Positions 1 to 9,503 are shown, counted from the stretch's first letter. The stretch: 15,571 bases of DNA from an uncultured Faecalicoccus sp. (GCA_902497095.1 CABVDD010000044.1:1-15571); one strand, 5' to 3'. Numbers and translations: made by a program. Notes: a model not told the origin generated them from the letters alone.

Positions 1-16
1 GTTTGTCTTTTTTCAT
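1..16 (-). CDS. 5' end of a leftward gene, cut by the window edge (possibly an IS21-type transposase)
   Basis: Only the first five codons are inside the window, reading M-K-K-D-K on the minus strand from an ATG at 14-16. The call rests on a strong AAGGAGG ribosome binding site at 21-27, four bases upstream of the ATG, and on a TATAAT-like -10 box at 46-51. Nothing can be said about function from five residues. The tandem repeats upstream resemble the end of an IS21-type element, in which case this would be the transposase gene istA, but that is inference from context. The gene is divergent from the desulfidase-family gene that starts at 189. Confidence 0.45.
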
Positions 17-45
17 AGAACCTCCTTTATTCCAAGATAAAGAAG

Positions 46-74
46 ATTATATCTGTTTGATTATTACAGGTGAC
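46..74 (-). promoter_or_regulatory. Probable promoter of the leftward gene at the left edge
   Basis: The minus strand has TATAAT (plus-strand bases 46-51), which would start transcription about 20 bases before the AAGGAGG site. The -35 region, 17 bases upstream at 69-74, reads GTCACC. This is a poor match to TTGACA and coincides with the first of three repeated GGTGACA motifs. A weak -35 overlapping a repeat would fit either binding of an activator or a transposase-bound element end. Confidence 0.45.
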
Positions 75-129
75 ATTTTCGCTTAACGAAGGGTGACATT
101 TTTCCTTAATGGCGACAAGTTTCGTACAA
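69..129. repeat. Tandem GGTGACA repeats; candidate IS21-like element end
   Basis: Two near-identical direct repeats, GGTGACATTTTCGCTTAA at 69-86 and GGTGACATTTTTCCTTAA at 92-109, lie 23 bases apart. A third, more diverged copy begins GGCGACA at 111. Read on the minus strand, the block would start with TGTACGAAACTTGTCGCC (128 down to 111) and continue into the other two copies. A 5'-TGT end followed by several internal repeats just upstream of a transposase gene is typical of the IS21 family. The alternative is a set of tandem operators for the divergent gene. The other end of the element is outside the window, so neither reading is proven. Confidence 0.5.
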
Positions 130-188
130 TGATATTGAAACTCTTTAAAAACTATGGGAAAATATTTTCTACGAAAGGGATGTCAAAC

Positions 189-1466
189 ATGAATCAATCT
201 GATAAGAATTATCAAAATTATGTAAACGCCTTACAAAACGAGCTTGTTCCAGCCATGGGATGTACAGAGCCTATCGCAATTGCCTATTGTGCTTCAGTTG
301 CCCGTAAGACATTGAATGAGCCTTGTGACAAGGTTTATATTGAAGCCAGCGGAAATATTATTAAAAATGTTAAAAGTGTGACCGTTCCTAATACCGATGG
401 ACTAAAAGGAATCGAAGCTGCCGCTGTTGCTGGTATCGTGGCCGGCAATGCCGATAAAAAGCTGGAGGTCATCAGTCAGGTTTCTAAAGAACAAAAGGAG
501 AAGATTCATTTTTTCTTAAAGTCTATTCCTGTGATCGTAAAACCATTAGACTCATCCATACCTCTAGATCTCATTGTTTCCTTGTATGGAAACAAGCATT
601 CGGCCTCTGTTCGTATTGCCGGAGGTCATGATCATATTCTATGGATCAAAAAAGATGATCAAATCATATTTGATGCCAAGACCATCTCTGAATCTAAAAC
701 CAACGATCATTCTTTTATGCGGGTAAAAGACATTATCGAGTTTGCCAATTGTGCCAATTTAGAGGATGTCAAAGAAATTTTAGACCGCCAGATTTCCTAT
801 AATATGGCCATCGCCCAAAAAGGTATGACAGAAAACTATGGTGCCAATATTGGTAAGATCTTATTAGAAAGAGATGACAGAAATCTTCTGAACAAAGCTA
901 AAGCATATGCAGCAGCCGGCAGTGATGCGCGTATGAGCGGATGTGAGTTGCCAGTCATTATCAATTCCGGCAGCGGAAACCAAGGTATGACCGCAAGTAT
1001 TCCGGTCATTGTCTGGACACAAGAAAAGAAATTAGGCTCTGAAAAACTGTATCGGGCACTTTTGATTTCCAATCTGATCACCATGCATTTAAAATATGGA
1101 ATTGGAAAACTCAGCGCTTATTGCGGAGTGGTAAGTGCCGGTGTGGGAGCCGCCTGTGGAATTTGTTATTTGGAAGGCGGTGACTTATATGCCATATCAC
1201 ATACTTTAGTGAATGGAATTGCCATGATTTCCGGTACTGTATGTGATGGAGCTAAACCTAGTTGTGCTGCCAAAATTGCCAATGCACTAGAGGCGGGATA
1301 TTTAGGATATGAGATGTATAAAAATGGACAACAGTTCAAAGATGGAGAAGGAATCGTAACAAAAGGGGTCGAAAATACGATACGAAATATTTCTTTGTTG
1401 GCTAAAGAAGGTATGAAAGAAACTGACAAGGAAATCATTGAGATCATGACTGGAAATCGATGCTAA
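189..1466 (+). CDS. L-cysteine desulfidase-family protein (CyuA/CdsB, YhaM family, formerly UPF0597)
   Basis: Family members are [4Fe-4S] enzymes related to the alpha domain of bacterial L-serine dehydratase. They cleave L-cysteine to pyruvate, ammonia and sulfide in the cytoplasm. The protein is 425 residues from the chosen start. It has the GCTEP motif at 24-28 with the catalytic-type Cys25, a Gly/Ser-rich stretch at 259-267 following Cys252, and C-terminal cysteines at about 312, 323, 326, 352 and 359 that could hold the cluster. The open frame extends upstream to 93, but that part crosses the repeat block. AAAGGGA at 174-180 sits 8 bases before the ATG at 189 and directly abuts the in-frame ATG at 180, so 189 is preferred. 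The gene stands alone, converging on rpoC. The family assignment is strong. The actual substrate (cysteine, serine or another amino acid) cannot be decided from sequence. Confidence 0.88.
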   Translation: MNQSDKNYQNYVNALQNELVPAMGCTEPIAIAYCASVARKTLNEPCDKVYIEASGNIIKNVKSVTVPNTDGLKGIEAAAVAGIVAGNADKKLEVISQVSKEQKEKIHFFLKSIPVIVKPLDSSIPLDLIVSLYGNKHSASVRIAGGHDHILWIKKDDQIIFDAKTISESKTNDHSFMRVKDIIEFANCANLEDVKEILDRQISYNMAIAQKGMTENYGANIGKILLERDDRNLLNKAKAYAAAGSDARMSGCELPVIINSGSGNQGMTASIPVIVWTQEKKLGSEKLYRALLISNLITMHLKYGIGKLSAYCGVVSAGVGAACGICYLEGGDLYAISHTLVNGIAMISGTVCDGAKPSCAAKIANALEAGYLGYEMYKNGQQFKDGEGIVTKGVENTIRNISLLAKEGMKETDKEIIEIMTGNRC

Positions 1467-1496
1467 AAAAGGAGGATCGTTAAATCCTCCTTTTTC
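1465..1496. terminator. Bidirectional intrinsic terminator between the desulfidase gene and rpoC
   Basis: A 12-base-pair hairpin has arms AAAAAGGAGGAT (1466-1477) and ATCCTCCTTTTT (1484-1495) around the loop CGTTAA. The A-run on the left arm and the T-run on the right arm give a U-tract in both directions. It overlaps the desulfidase stop codon and ends one base before the rpoC stop, so it can end both converging transcripts. Confidence 0.9.
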
Positions 1497-4400
1497 TTAT
1501 TCAGCATTCAATGTTGAATCTGGTTCATGAATATCGATAGACTCTGCATCTAAATTCGCATCACCTAAGATGCTTTCTGCTTCCGCAACATCTTCATGCA
1601 GACTGGCTTCTTCATCTAATGAATTTGCACCTACGATTTTATCAAACTCTTCATCTTCATTTTCATGCATACGAGCCAATCGTTTATCACGAAGCTCTTT
1701 TGCCTTTTCTTTGACCAATTCATTTTGTGGTCGATTACCCGTACATCCGGTTCCTGCCGGAATCAGTTTACCGATAATAACGTTTTCCTTCAGACCAACC
1801 AAATGATCAACTTTTCCTTTAATTGTCGCATCTGTCAATACTTTTGTCGTTTCCTGGAAACTTGCGGCAGAAAGGAAAGAATCTGTTTCTACAGAAGCTT
1901 TAGAAATACCTAACAACACTGGTTTAAATTGTGCTGGTGTTTTTCCTGTCAACAAAGCATCACGGTTGATTTTCGTGATATTGTTCAAGGATAATTGTAC
2001 ACCTACATTTAAATCTGTATCTCCACTATCCGTTACGATAACACGTTTCATCATCTGTTTGATCATAACTTCAAGGTGTTTATCAGAAATTTCGATACCT
2101 TGTGATTGGTAAACTTTCTTAACTTCTTTTAAGATGTAATCTTGTACTTCACGTACACCAGCTACACGAAGCAATTCTTTTGGATCTAATGGACCTTCTG
2201 TCAATGCCGTACCTGCTTCAATGTGTTCACCAACTTGTACCCATGGACGCATTGTCTGATTGGCATTGATCTTGTGAGAAATGCTTTCGCTTTCGCTTGT
2301 GATAATGACTTCTTGACGCATTGTTCCTTCAATACGTTCAATCGAAGTAATTTCACCGCTGATTTGGGCAATAACTGCTACACCTTTTGGACAACGCGCT
2401 TCGAAAAGTTCTTCAACACGAGGCAAACCTTGTGTGATATCTCCAGTTCCAGATCCGGCAACACCACCGGTATGGAATGTACGCATTGTCAGCTGTGTAC
2501 CTGGTTCACCGATACTTTGAGCGGCCATGATACCAATGGCTTCACCAACCTCAACATCTTTTCCAGTTGCCATATTACGTCCATAACACTTACGACAAAC
2601 ACCGGAACGAGATTTACAAGTAAATACTGAACGAATATACATTCCTTCAATACCTGTATCTACAATACGTTTAGCCAATTCTTCTGTAATAAATTCATCA
2701 CTTGCGATGATCAATTCTCCTGTTTTTGGATCTGTTACATCTTGTTTAGAATAACGTCCGATCAAACGATCCATCAAAGGTTCGATGACCGTATTGTTCT
2801 TACGATCCACAAGAGCTTCTACCCAATAACCACGATCGGTTCCACAGTCATCTTCTTTAATGATAACATCTTGTGCTACGTCTACTAAACGACGAGTCAA
2901 GTAACCAGATTCAGCAGTTTTCAAGGCGGTATCGGTCAAACCTTTACGTACACCATGTGTACTGGTAAAGAACTCAGATACATTTAAACCTTCACGGAAA
3001 CAAGAGTAAATTGGTACCTCTATGATAGAAGATACATATTCGCCTCCGCTTGATTTACCATGACCTGGCTTAGCCATCAATCCACGCATACCAGCTAACT
3101 GTGTAAAGTTAGAACGGTTACCACGGGCCCCAGAACGAGCCATCATGTTGATTGGATTTTTACGAGGCAGATTAGCTAACAATTCATCGGCAATTTCATC
3201 TTTTACATTTTCCCAGAGTTTATTCAAATGGCGTTCCCATTCTTCCATCGTCAACATACCTTTTTTCTGCAGACGTTTTAACTCTTCGGCTTTTTTACGA
3301 CCATATTCTACATGTTCTTCTTTGTTTGGTGCTACCTCAATATCACTTAAGGATACGGTAATACCAGCTACAGTAGAATATTTAAATCCCATGGATTTGA
3401 TCTGGTCCAAGATTTCTGCCGTTTGATCGACAGAGTAACGATTGAAGACTTCGGCAATAACTTTTCCTAAATCTTTTTTCTTTACCGCAGGGGTAATTTC
3501 AAGTTCAGAAATATATTTCTTTACATCCATTCCTGGTTGTACAAAATATTTATCTGGTGTTTTTTCAAAGTTTTCTTTAGAAACTTCATTCAAATATGGA
3601 AAATCTTCCGGGAACATAGAGTTGAAGATCAATTTTCCAACAGTTGTGACTAAATAATCATTTTCATGAATCAAGTCAAAGCTTGTTTTCTTTAAGCCAC
3701 GAACTGGTAATGCGATACGAGAATGCAAATGCACCTGTCCTGTCTGATAGGCCATCATTACTTCTTTTTCATCTAAGTAAACATGTCCTTCATTTGCGGC
3801 ATATGTTCTCCATTGTACAGCTTCTTTTGGACAATCTTTGTCTTCGTAACGCTGCGCTTCTTCTTCTAACTCTTGTTTTGTTTCTTCCATGGTCAAATAG
3901 AAGTTACCCATAACCATATCCTGTCCTGGCGTAACGATAGGTTTACCATCTTTAGGCCCTAGGATATTATGGCTTCCTAACATCATGACTAAGGCTTCAG
4001 CACGTGCTTCTTCACTTAAAGGTACGTGAATCGCCATCTGGTCACCGTCAAAGTCGGCATTGAAGGCTGTACATACCAGTGGATGAAGACGCATAGCACG
4101 TCCTTCAACAAGCTTAGGCAAGAATGCCTGAATACCTAAACGGTGCAATGTCGGAGCACGGTTCATCAATACGGGATAACCGTCGATGACCTTTTCAACA
4201 ACATCCCACATTTTAGGATCACGGCGTTCAATCAACTTTTCAGCATTTTTAGGGTTAGCTGCCAAACCTTCATTTACGATTTCATTAATGATAAATGGTT
4301 TAAACAAGTTAACAGCCATTTCACGAGGAATACCACACTGATACATCTTCAAATCTGGTCCTACGGCGATAACGCTTCGTCCAGAGAAGTCAACACGTTT

Positions 4401-5399
4401 TCCTAACAAGTTCTGACGGAAACGACCTTGTTTACCTTTTAGAGAGTGAGACAATGATTTTAAAGCACGTCCTCCAGCTCCCGTGATCGGTTTAGAACGA
4501 CGTCCATTATCAATTAAGGCATCTACTGCTTCCTGCAACATACGTTTTTCGTTTTGAACGATGATGTTTGGCGTACCTAGATCCAATAACTTACGTAAAC
4601 GATTGTTTCGTGTAATAACACGACGATACAGATCATTTAAATCACTAGTCGCAAAACGTCCACCATCCAGCTGTAACATAGGACGCAGATCCGGTGGTAT
4701 AACCGGAATATTTGTCAGGATCATCCATTCTGGCTCATTATCGCTATGTCTAAAAGCCTGGATCGTATCTAAACGCTTAATTAATTTTTTACGTTTTTCA
4801 CCCTGTGCTTTTTCTAACGCTTCTTGTACATTTTGATATTCTTCTTCCAGATCTACATCTTGTAACAGACGAAGTACAGCTTCAGCTCCGGTTTGTGCCG
4901 TAAAAGCCTGGCTTCCATAAATCGCGATATTTTCACGATATTCTCTTTCCGACAAGATTTGTTTATAAGCTAAATCTGTATCCTTTGGATCCGTTACAAT
5001 GTAGCTGACAAAGTATACAACTTCTTCTAATTGTTTTGGTGTCACATCCAATAATAAGGCCATGCGACTTGGAATTCCACGCAAGTACCAGATATGGGCA
5101 ACCGGCGCTGCCAAATGAATGTGTCCCATACGTTCACGACGTACGCTTGCTTTTGTGATTTCAACACCACAACGATCACAGACTACGCCCTTAAAACGAA
5201 CTTTTTTATATTTACCGCAGGCACATTCCCAGTCCTTTGTAGGACCGAAAATGCGCTCACAGTATAGACCGTCACGTTCAGCTTTTTGTGAACGATAATT
5301 AATAGTTTCTGGTTTTGTTACTTCACCATGTGACCATTTTAAAATGGTTTCCGGTGAAGCTAAACGCACCTGAATCGAGGCAAAATTGTTGATTGACAT
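1497..5399 (-). CDS. rpoC: DNA-directed RNA polymerase subunit beta-prime
   Basis: This is the largest catalytic subunit of RNA polymerase, 1300 residues long; B. subtilis RpoC has 1199. The N-terminal zinc-binding domain has Cys59, Cys61, Cys74 and Cys77. The active-site NADFDGD motif at 447-453 supplies the three magnesium-binding aspartates 449, 451 and 453. The bridge helix lies around 808-846. The second zinc site uses Cys852, Cys928, Cys935 and Cys938. The trigger loop spans about 952-979, with the invariant His976. After about residue 1215 comes an acidic, probably disordered tail rich in Asp and Glu, which explains part of the extra length. The ATG is three bases after the rpoB stop codon, and its AGGAGG site (5411-5416) lies inside the end of rpoB, so the two are translationally coupled. 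Lys83 aligns with the lysine reported to sensitise C. difficile polymerase to fidaxomicin. Confidence 0.99.
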   Translation of the reverse strand: MSINNFASIQVRLASPETILKWSHGEVTKPETINYRSQKAERDGLYCERIFGPTKDWECACGKYKKVRFKGVVCDRCGVEITKASVRRERMGHIHLAAPVAHIWYLRGIPSRMALLLDVTPKQLEEVVYFVSYIVTDPKDTDLAYKQILSEREYRENIAIYGSQAFTAQTGAEAVLRLLQDVDLEEEYQNVQEALEKAQGEKRKKLIKRLDTIQAFRHSDNEPEWMILTNIPVIPPDLRPMLQLDGGRFATSDLNDLYRRVITRNNRLRKLLDLGTPNIIVQNEKRMLQEAVDALIDNGRRSKPITGAGGRALKSLSHSLKGKQGRFRQNLLGKRVDFSGRSVIAVGPDLKMYQCGIPREMAVNLFKPFIINEIVNEGLAANPKNAEKLIERRDPKMWDVVEKVIDGYPVLMNRAPTLHRLGIQAFLPKLVEGRAMRLHPLVCTAFNADFDGDQMAIHVPLSEEARAEALVMMLGSHNILGPKDGKPIVTPGQDMVMGNFYLTMEETKQELEEEAQRYEDKDCPKEAVQWRTYAANEGHVYLDEKEVMMAYQTGQVHLHSRIALPVRGLKKTSFDLIHENDYLVTTVGKLIFNSMFPEDFPYLNEVSKENFEKTPDKYFVQPGMDVKKYISELEITPAVKKKDLGKVIAEVFNRYSVDQTAEILDQIKSMGFKYSTVAGITVSLSDIEVAPNKEEHVEYGRKKAEELKRLQKKGMLTMEEWERHLNKLWENVKDEIADELLANLPRKNPINMMARSGARGNRSNFTQLAGMRGLMAKPGHGKSSGGEYVSSIIEVPIYSCFREGLNVSEFFTSTHGVRKGLTDTALKTAESGYLTRRLVDVAQDVIIKEDDCGTDRGYWVEALVDRKNNTVIEPLMDRLIGRYSKQDVTDPKTGELIIASDEFITEELAKRIVDTGIEGMYIRSVFTCKSRSGVCRKCYGRNMATGKDVEVGEAIGIMAAQSIGEPGTQLTMRTFHTGGVAGSGTGDITQGLPRVEELFEARCPKGVAVIAQISGEITSIERIEGTMRQEVIITSESESISHKINANQTMRPWVQVGEHIEAGTALTEGPLDPKELLRVAGVREVQDYILKEVKKVYQSQGIEISDKHLEVMIKQMMKRVIVTDSGDTDLNVGVQLSLNNITKINRDALLTGKTPAQFKPVLLGISKASVETDSFLSAASFQETTKVLTDATIKGKVDHLVGLKENVIIGKLIPAGTGCTGNRPQNELVKEKAKELRDKRLARMHENEDEEFDKIVGANSLDEEASLHEDVAEAESILGDANLDAESIDIHEPDSTLNAE

Positions 5400-5402
5400 T
5401 GA

Positions 5403-8400
5403 TTACTCAGCCTCCTGTTCTATTTCATCGGTAATTTCATCTTTCGTTTCTTCTATATCATTAACAAGTTCTTCTTTAGGAAGTGCTTGGTGAGCTACTG
5501 GCACATCGTCATCATCATCTGGATTTAGATCCACTTCATTGTTGTTTTCATCCAACAAGCGAACATCAATAGCTAAACCTTGCAGTTCGTGTACCAATAC
5601 ACGGAAAGATTCAGGAACACCTGGTTCTGGAATATCTTTTCCTTTGATAATGGCTTCATAAGTTTTGATACGTCCTTGAATATCATCGGATTTGATAGTC
5701 AGGATTTCCTGTAGTGTATGCGCTGCACCATAGGCTTCCAAAGCCCAAACTTCCATCTCTCCAAAACGCTGACCACCGTTTTGTGCTTTACCACCTAACG
5801 GCTGTTGTGTAACTAGTGAATATGGTCCTGTTGCACGAGCATGTAATTTATCATCAACCATGTGAGCCAGCTTGATCATATACATGACACCAACACTGAT
5901 TCGTTCATCAAATGGCTGACCTGTTTGTCCATCATACAGCACCTGTTTACCATCACTGGTCATTTGTGCTTCTTTCATGATGTCTGCCAATTCTTCATTG
6001 GATACACCATCAAATACCGGCGTCGCAAATTTTACACCTAACTTCTTGGCTGCATATCCCAAATGGATTTCCAAGATCTGACCAATATTCATACGAGAAG
6101 GTACACCAAATGGATTCAAGATGATATCAATTGGTGTTCCATCTGCCGTAAATGGCATATCTTCAATTGGAAGGATCTTAGAGATAACACCTTTGTTTCC
6201 ATGACGTCCAGACATCTTATCACCTTCAGAAATCTTACGTTTCTGAACGATATAGACTTTAACACGCATGTTTACTCCCGGTGGAAGCTCTGAACCATCG
6301 CCTCTTTTGAAGACACGAATAGAATGTACGATACCAGCTCCACCATGAGGAACCTTCAAAGAATTATCGCGTACTTCACGTGATTTCTCACCAAAGATAG
6401 CTAATAATAATTTTTCTTCTGGTGAAACTTCACTTTGTCCTTTTGGCGTAACTTTACCAACTAAGATGTCGCCTTCTTTAACTTCGGCACCAACCATGAT
6501 AATTCCATTTTCATCCAGTTTGCGTACTGCACTTTCACCAACATTTGGAATATCACGAGTGATTTCTTCCGGACCTAATTTTGTATCACGGCAATCAATA
6601 TCATATTCTTCAATGTGAATGGAAGTATATACATCATCACTGACCATGCGTTCTGACATGATAATGGCATCCTCATAGTTGTAACCATACCAAGTCATAT
6701 ACGCAATCGTAACATTTTGACCTAACGCCAATTCTCCATTTTCCATGGAAGGACCATCAGCCAAAATATCACCTTTTTCAACTTTTTCTCCTACTTCTAC
6801 AATAGGACGCTGGTTAATGCAGGTAGAAGCATTGCTGCGGGCAAACTTACGCAACTGATATGTATGTTCTTTATGATCTTCTGTTTCAACTACGATACGA
6901 AGACTATCTACATACTTGATCGTACCATTTTCCTTGGCAACGATTCCTACACCAGAGTCTTTGGCAATCTTATGCTCGATTCCCGTTCCGACATATGGAG
7001 AATGCGGCTGTAACAAAGGTACGGCCTGACGCTGCATGTTAGCTCCCATCAAGGCACGAGAAGCATCGTCATTTTCCAGGAATGGAATACATGCAGTCGC
7101 AACCGATACGATCTGTTTTGGACTAACGTCGGCCAATTCTACATCTTCACGATTGGCAATGATAGTTTCTCCACCTTTACGCACAACGACATGTTCATTG
7201 ATCAAACGACCATCACGAACCTCATTGGCCTGCGCAATCAAATAATCACTTTCTTCGTCCGCACTTAAATATACGGCTTCTTCCTGTACTGTTCCATCTT
7301 TATTAACAATACGATATGGTGTCTGAATAAATCCATATTCATTGATTTTCGCATACGATGTCAAGTTCGAAATTAAACCGATGTTTGGACCTTCTGGTGT
7401 TTCGATTGGACAAATACGTCCATAGTGTGATGTATGAACATCTCGAACCTCGAACCCGGCACGATCACGTGTTAAACCACCTGGACCTAAAGCAGAAATA
7501 CGACGTTTATTCGTCAATTCAGCCAATGGGTTTTGCTGGTCCATAAACTGAGAAAGCTGTGAACTAGAGAAAAACTCTTTGATAGCTGCAGTTAAAGGAC
7601 GAATATTTGTCAATTTTCTCGGTGTCAAGTTTTCTAACTCCTGAATCGACATACGTTCTTTGACAACACGTTCCATACGAGATAAACCAATACGGAACTG
7701 ATTTTGAATCAATTCTCCAACAGAACGAATACGACGGTTACCCAACATATCGATATCATCGGTTGTTCCGACACCTTCCATTACATTCATATTATAAGAG
7801 AAGAAGGCATACATATCCGACATCGTAATCGTGTGTTTATTGGCAAATGGATCATTTCCACAGATTTTGATCTCATCGCCTTCTTTATCAACAACATACA
7901 ATTCTTGTACGCAAGCTCCAATCAACCATGCGGTGATTTCTTCCTGATTGGCACGAATACGCAAAGCCTTGACAACATCATCTTCCAAAGCATCTGGTTC
8001 CACACCTACTGTATAACGTGGAGCTACTAATTCCATCTGAGCATCGATGATATCCTGTCCTTTGGCATTTGTTAAACGACCTAAAGCGTACAAACGTTGT
8101 CCATAATTAAATACCGACTCGCTGTTTTCAGCTGTCAAAACAACCGGACGTGCGATCAATCCACCATAAACGGCAATTTCTTCTACTTCCTGAAGTTCTT
8201 TGACATCTTGTGCAGTCAATACCGTTCCCTGTTCATAATATACGCCATCCACTTCCACGTCTTTGGCCAGAATACGTCCAATTAAACCGCTATTATAGCT
8301 TGTTGGAACACTGACAATATCTTCTTCATGGAATTCTGAACGGAATGGATATGGTGTACAATATGGACCTTTGACCAGCTCTTCACGTAGTGCATTTCGT

Positions 8401-9503
8401 TGATCTCGATGAATGATCGTACCTTTTTCCATAAACACATTGCCATCTACATCCACGATATCATGGGCAAGCGTAGTTCCATCCATACGACCGATCGCAT
8501 TTAATTTTTTACGCAATTTATAACGGCCGGCTTTCGTTAGATCATAACGACGATGATCAAAGAATTTTGCCTGCATCAACGTAATGGAACCATTTAACGT
8601 AGGTATTTCATCGCTTCTTTGGTTTTCATAGAAAGACAATAAAGCTTCCTGTGTTGTTTTTACTTTATCATTCAACAACGTATTTTCAATCTCTTCATAT
8701 TTTCCAAAGAATGCCGTATACAACAACAAATACAGATTCATGTATTCACGATTTTCCGGATCTGTCGCAACCTCATCCCAGTTTCTTCCCATTGCTTTTA
8801 AGAAGATTTCCATCTGTGTTGTATCTGTCGTATTTTCATTCACTTCCAAATTCAAAGACATACCAATGGCTTTAAAAAGAATTGTAAACAAAATCTTACG
8901 ACGGCGATCGATAGATACATTGATCGTTCTTCCGTTTGACGTCTTCTTCTGTTCTGTCATAAATTCCAGCCATGTTCCACGACTTGGAATCAATTCACAG
9001 GCATAATTCTGCTTTCCAGTCTTTTCATCATAACTTTCAGAAAAATAAGCTCCTGGGCTTCGCACGATCTGAGAAACGATAACACGCTCTGCTCCATTGA
9101 TGATAAAAGTTCCCGTTTCTGTCATTAACGGAAAATCACCTAAATATACTTCTTCATTTTTTGTTACGACTTCTCCTGTATCCGGATCCGTGATTTCTAA
9201 TTCCATTTCCGCATACAGAGGTGCTGCATAGTTGCATTCTCTATACATTGATTCTTCCGCATTATATTTTGGCTGTGCAAAATGATAACGCAAAAAATTC
9301 AGTTTGATATTTTTTCCATAATTCTCAATTGGATAAATCTCTTCAAATACTTCCTGAATCCCCTGTCTGATAAACCATTTAAATGAATTAGTCTGAATCT
9401 CAACAAGGTTTGGTAATTCCAATTTTCCACTTACTTTAGAATAATCTCGACGTGTTGCTTTTTTGCCACATTCGAGGATGTGATACGCTTTGTTTGTGTC
9501 CAT
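5403..9503 (-). CDS. rpoB: DNA-directed RNA polymerase subunit beta
   Basis: This is the second catalytic subunit of RNA polymerase, 1366 residues from the chosen start, against 1193 in B. subtilis. The open frame continues 17 codons upstream. AAAGGA at 9512-9517 sits 8 bases before the ATG at 9503 but overlaps the ATG at 9512, so MDTNKAYHILECG is the likely start. Visible hallmarks are DDIDMLGNRR at about 582-591, the rifampicin pocket at about 646-672 (SSQLSQFMDQQNPLAELTNK), ETPEGPNIGLI, and the active-site GDKMSGRHGNKG near 1090-1105. The residue equivalent to E. coli His526 is Asn665, which predicts intrinsic rifampicin resistance. Most of the extra length lies between GRYKLRKK (327-334) and DDIDMLGNRR. 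This fits a lineage-specific insertion. The C terminus is an acidic tail. rpoC follows after three bases. Confidence 0.99.
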   Translation of the reverse strand: MDTNKAYHILECGKKATRRDYSKVSGKLELPNLVEIQTNSFKWFIRQGIQEVFEEIYPIENYGKNIKLNFLRYHFAQPKYNAEESMYRECNYAAPLYAEMELEITDPDTGEVVTKNEEVYLGDFPLMTETGTFIINGAERVIVSQIVRSPGAYFSESYDEKTGKQNYACELIPSRGTWLEFMTEQKKTSNGRTINVSIDRRRKILFTILFKAIGMSLNLEVNENTTDTTQMEIFLKAMGRNWDEVATDPENREYMNLYLLLYTAFFGKYEEIENTLLNDKVKTTQEALLSFYENQRSDEIPTLNGSITLMQAKFFDHRRYDLTKAGRYKLRKKLNAIGRMDGTTLAHDIVDVDGNVFMEKGTIIHRDQRNALREELVKGPYCTPYPFRSEFHEEDIVSVPTSYNSGLIGRILAKDVEVDGVYYEQGTVLTAQDVKELQEVEEIAVYGGLIARPVVLTAENSESVFNYGQRLYALGRLTNAKGQDIIDAQMELVAPRYTVGVEPDALEDDVVKALRIRANQEEITAWLIGACVQELYVVDKEGDEIKICGNDPFANKHTITMSDMYAFFSYNMNVMEGVGTTDDIDMLGNRRIRSVGELIQNQFRIGLSRMERVVKERMSIQELENLTPRKLTNIRPLTAAIKEFFSSSQLSQFMDQQNPLAELTNKRRISALGPGGLTRDRAGFEVRDVHTSHYGRICPIETPEGPNIGLISNLTSYAKINEYGFIQTPYRIVNKDGTVQEEAVYLSADEESDYLIAQANEVRDGRLINEHVVVRKGGETIIANREDVELADVSPKQIVSVATACIPFLENDDASRALMGANMQRQAVPLLQPHSPYVGTGIEHKIAKDSGVGIVAKENGTIKYVDSLRIVVETEDHKEHTYQLRKFARSNASTCINQRPIVEVGEKVEKGDILADGPSMENGELALGQNVTIAYMTWYGYNYEDAIIMSERMVSDDVYTSIHIEEYDIDCRDTKLGPEEITRDIPNVGESAVRKLDENGIIMVGAEVKEGDILVGKVTPKGQSEVSPEEKLLLAIFGEKSREVRDNSLKVPHGGAGIVHSIRVFKRGDGSELPPGVNMRVKVYIVQKRKISEGDKMSGRHGNKGVISKILPIEDMPFTADGTPIDIILNPFGVPSRMNIGQILEIHLGYAAKKLGVKFATPVFDGVSNEELADIMKEAQMTSDGKQVLYDGQTGQPFDERISVGVMYMIKLAHMVDDKLHARATGPYSLVTQQPLGGKAQNGGQRFGEMEVWALEAYGAAHTLQEILTIKSDDIQGRIKTYEAIIKGKDIPEPGVPESFRVLVHELQGLAIDVRLLDENNNEVDLNPDDDDDVPVAHQALPKEELVNDIEETKDEITDEIEQEAE

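Noticed and set aside
93..188. N-terminal extension of the desulfidase-family gene
   Set aside because: It translates the repeat block, lacks a ribosome binding site, and the family begins close to the ATG at 189.
2223..2630. Plus-strand open frame inside rpoC, and many similar ones over rpoB and rpoC
   Set aside because: They mirror the codon pattern of the highly conserved polymerase genes and have no recognisable protein features.
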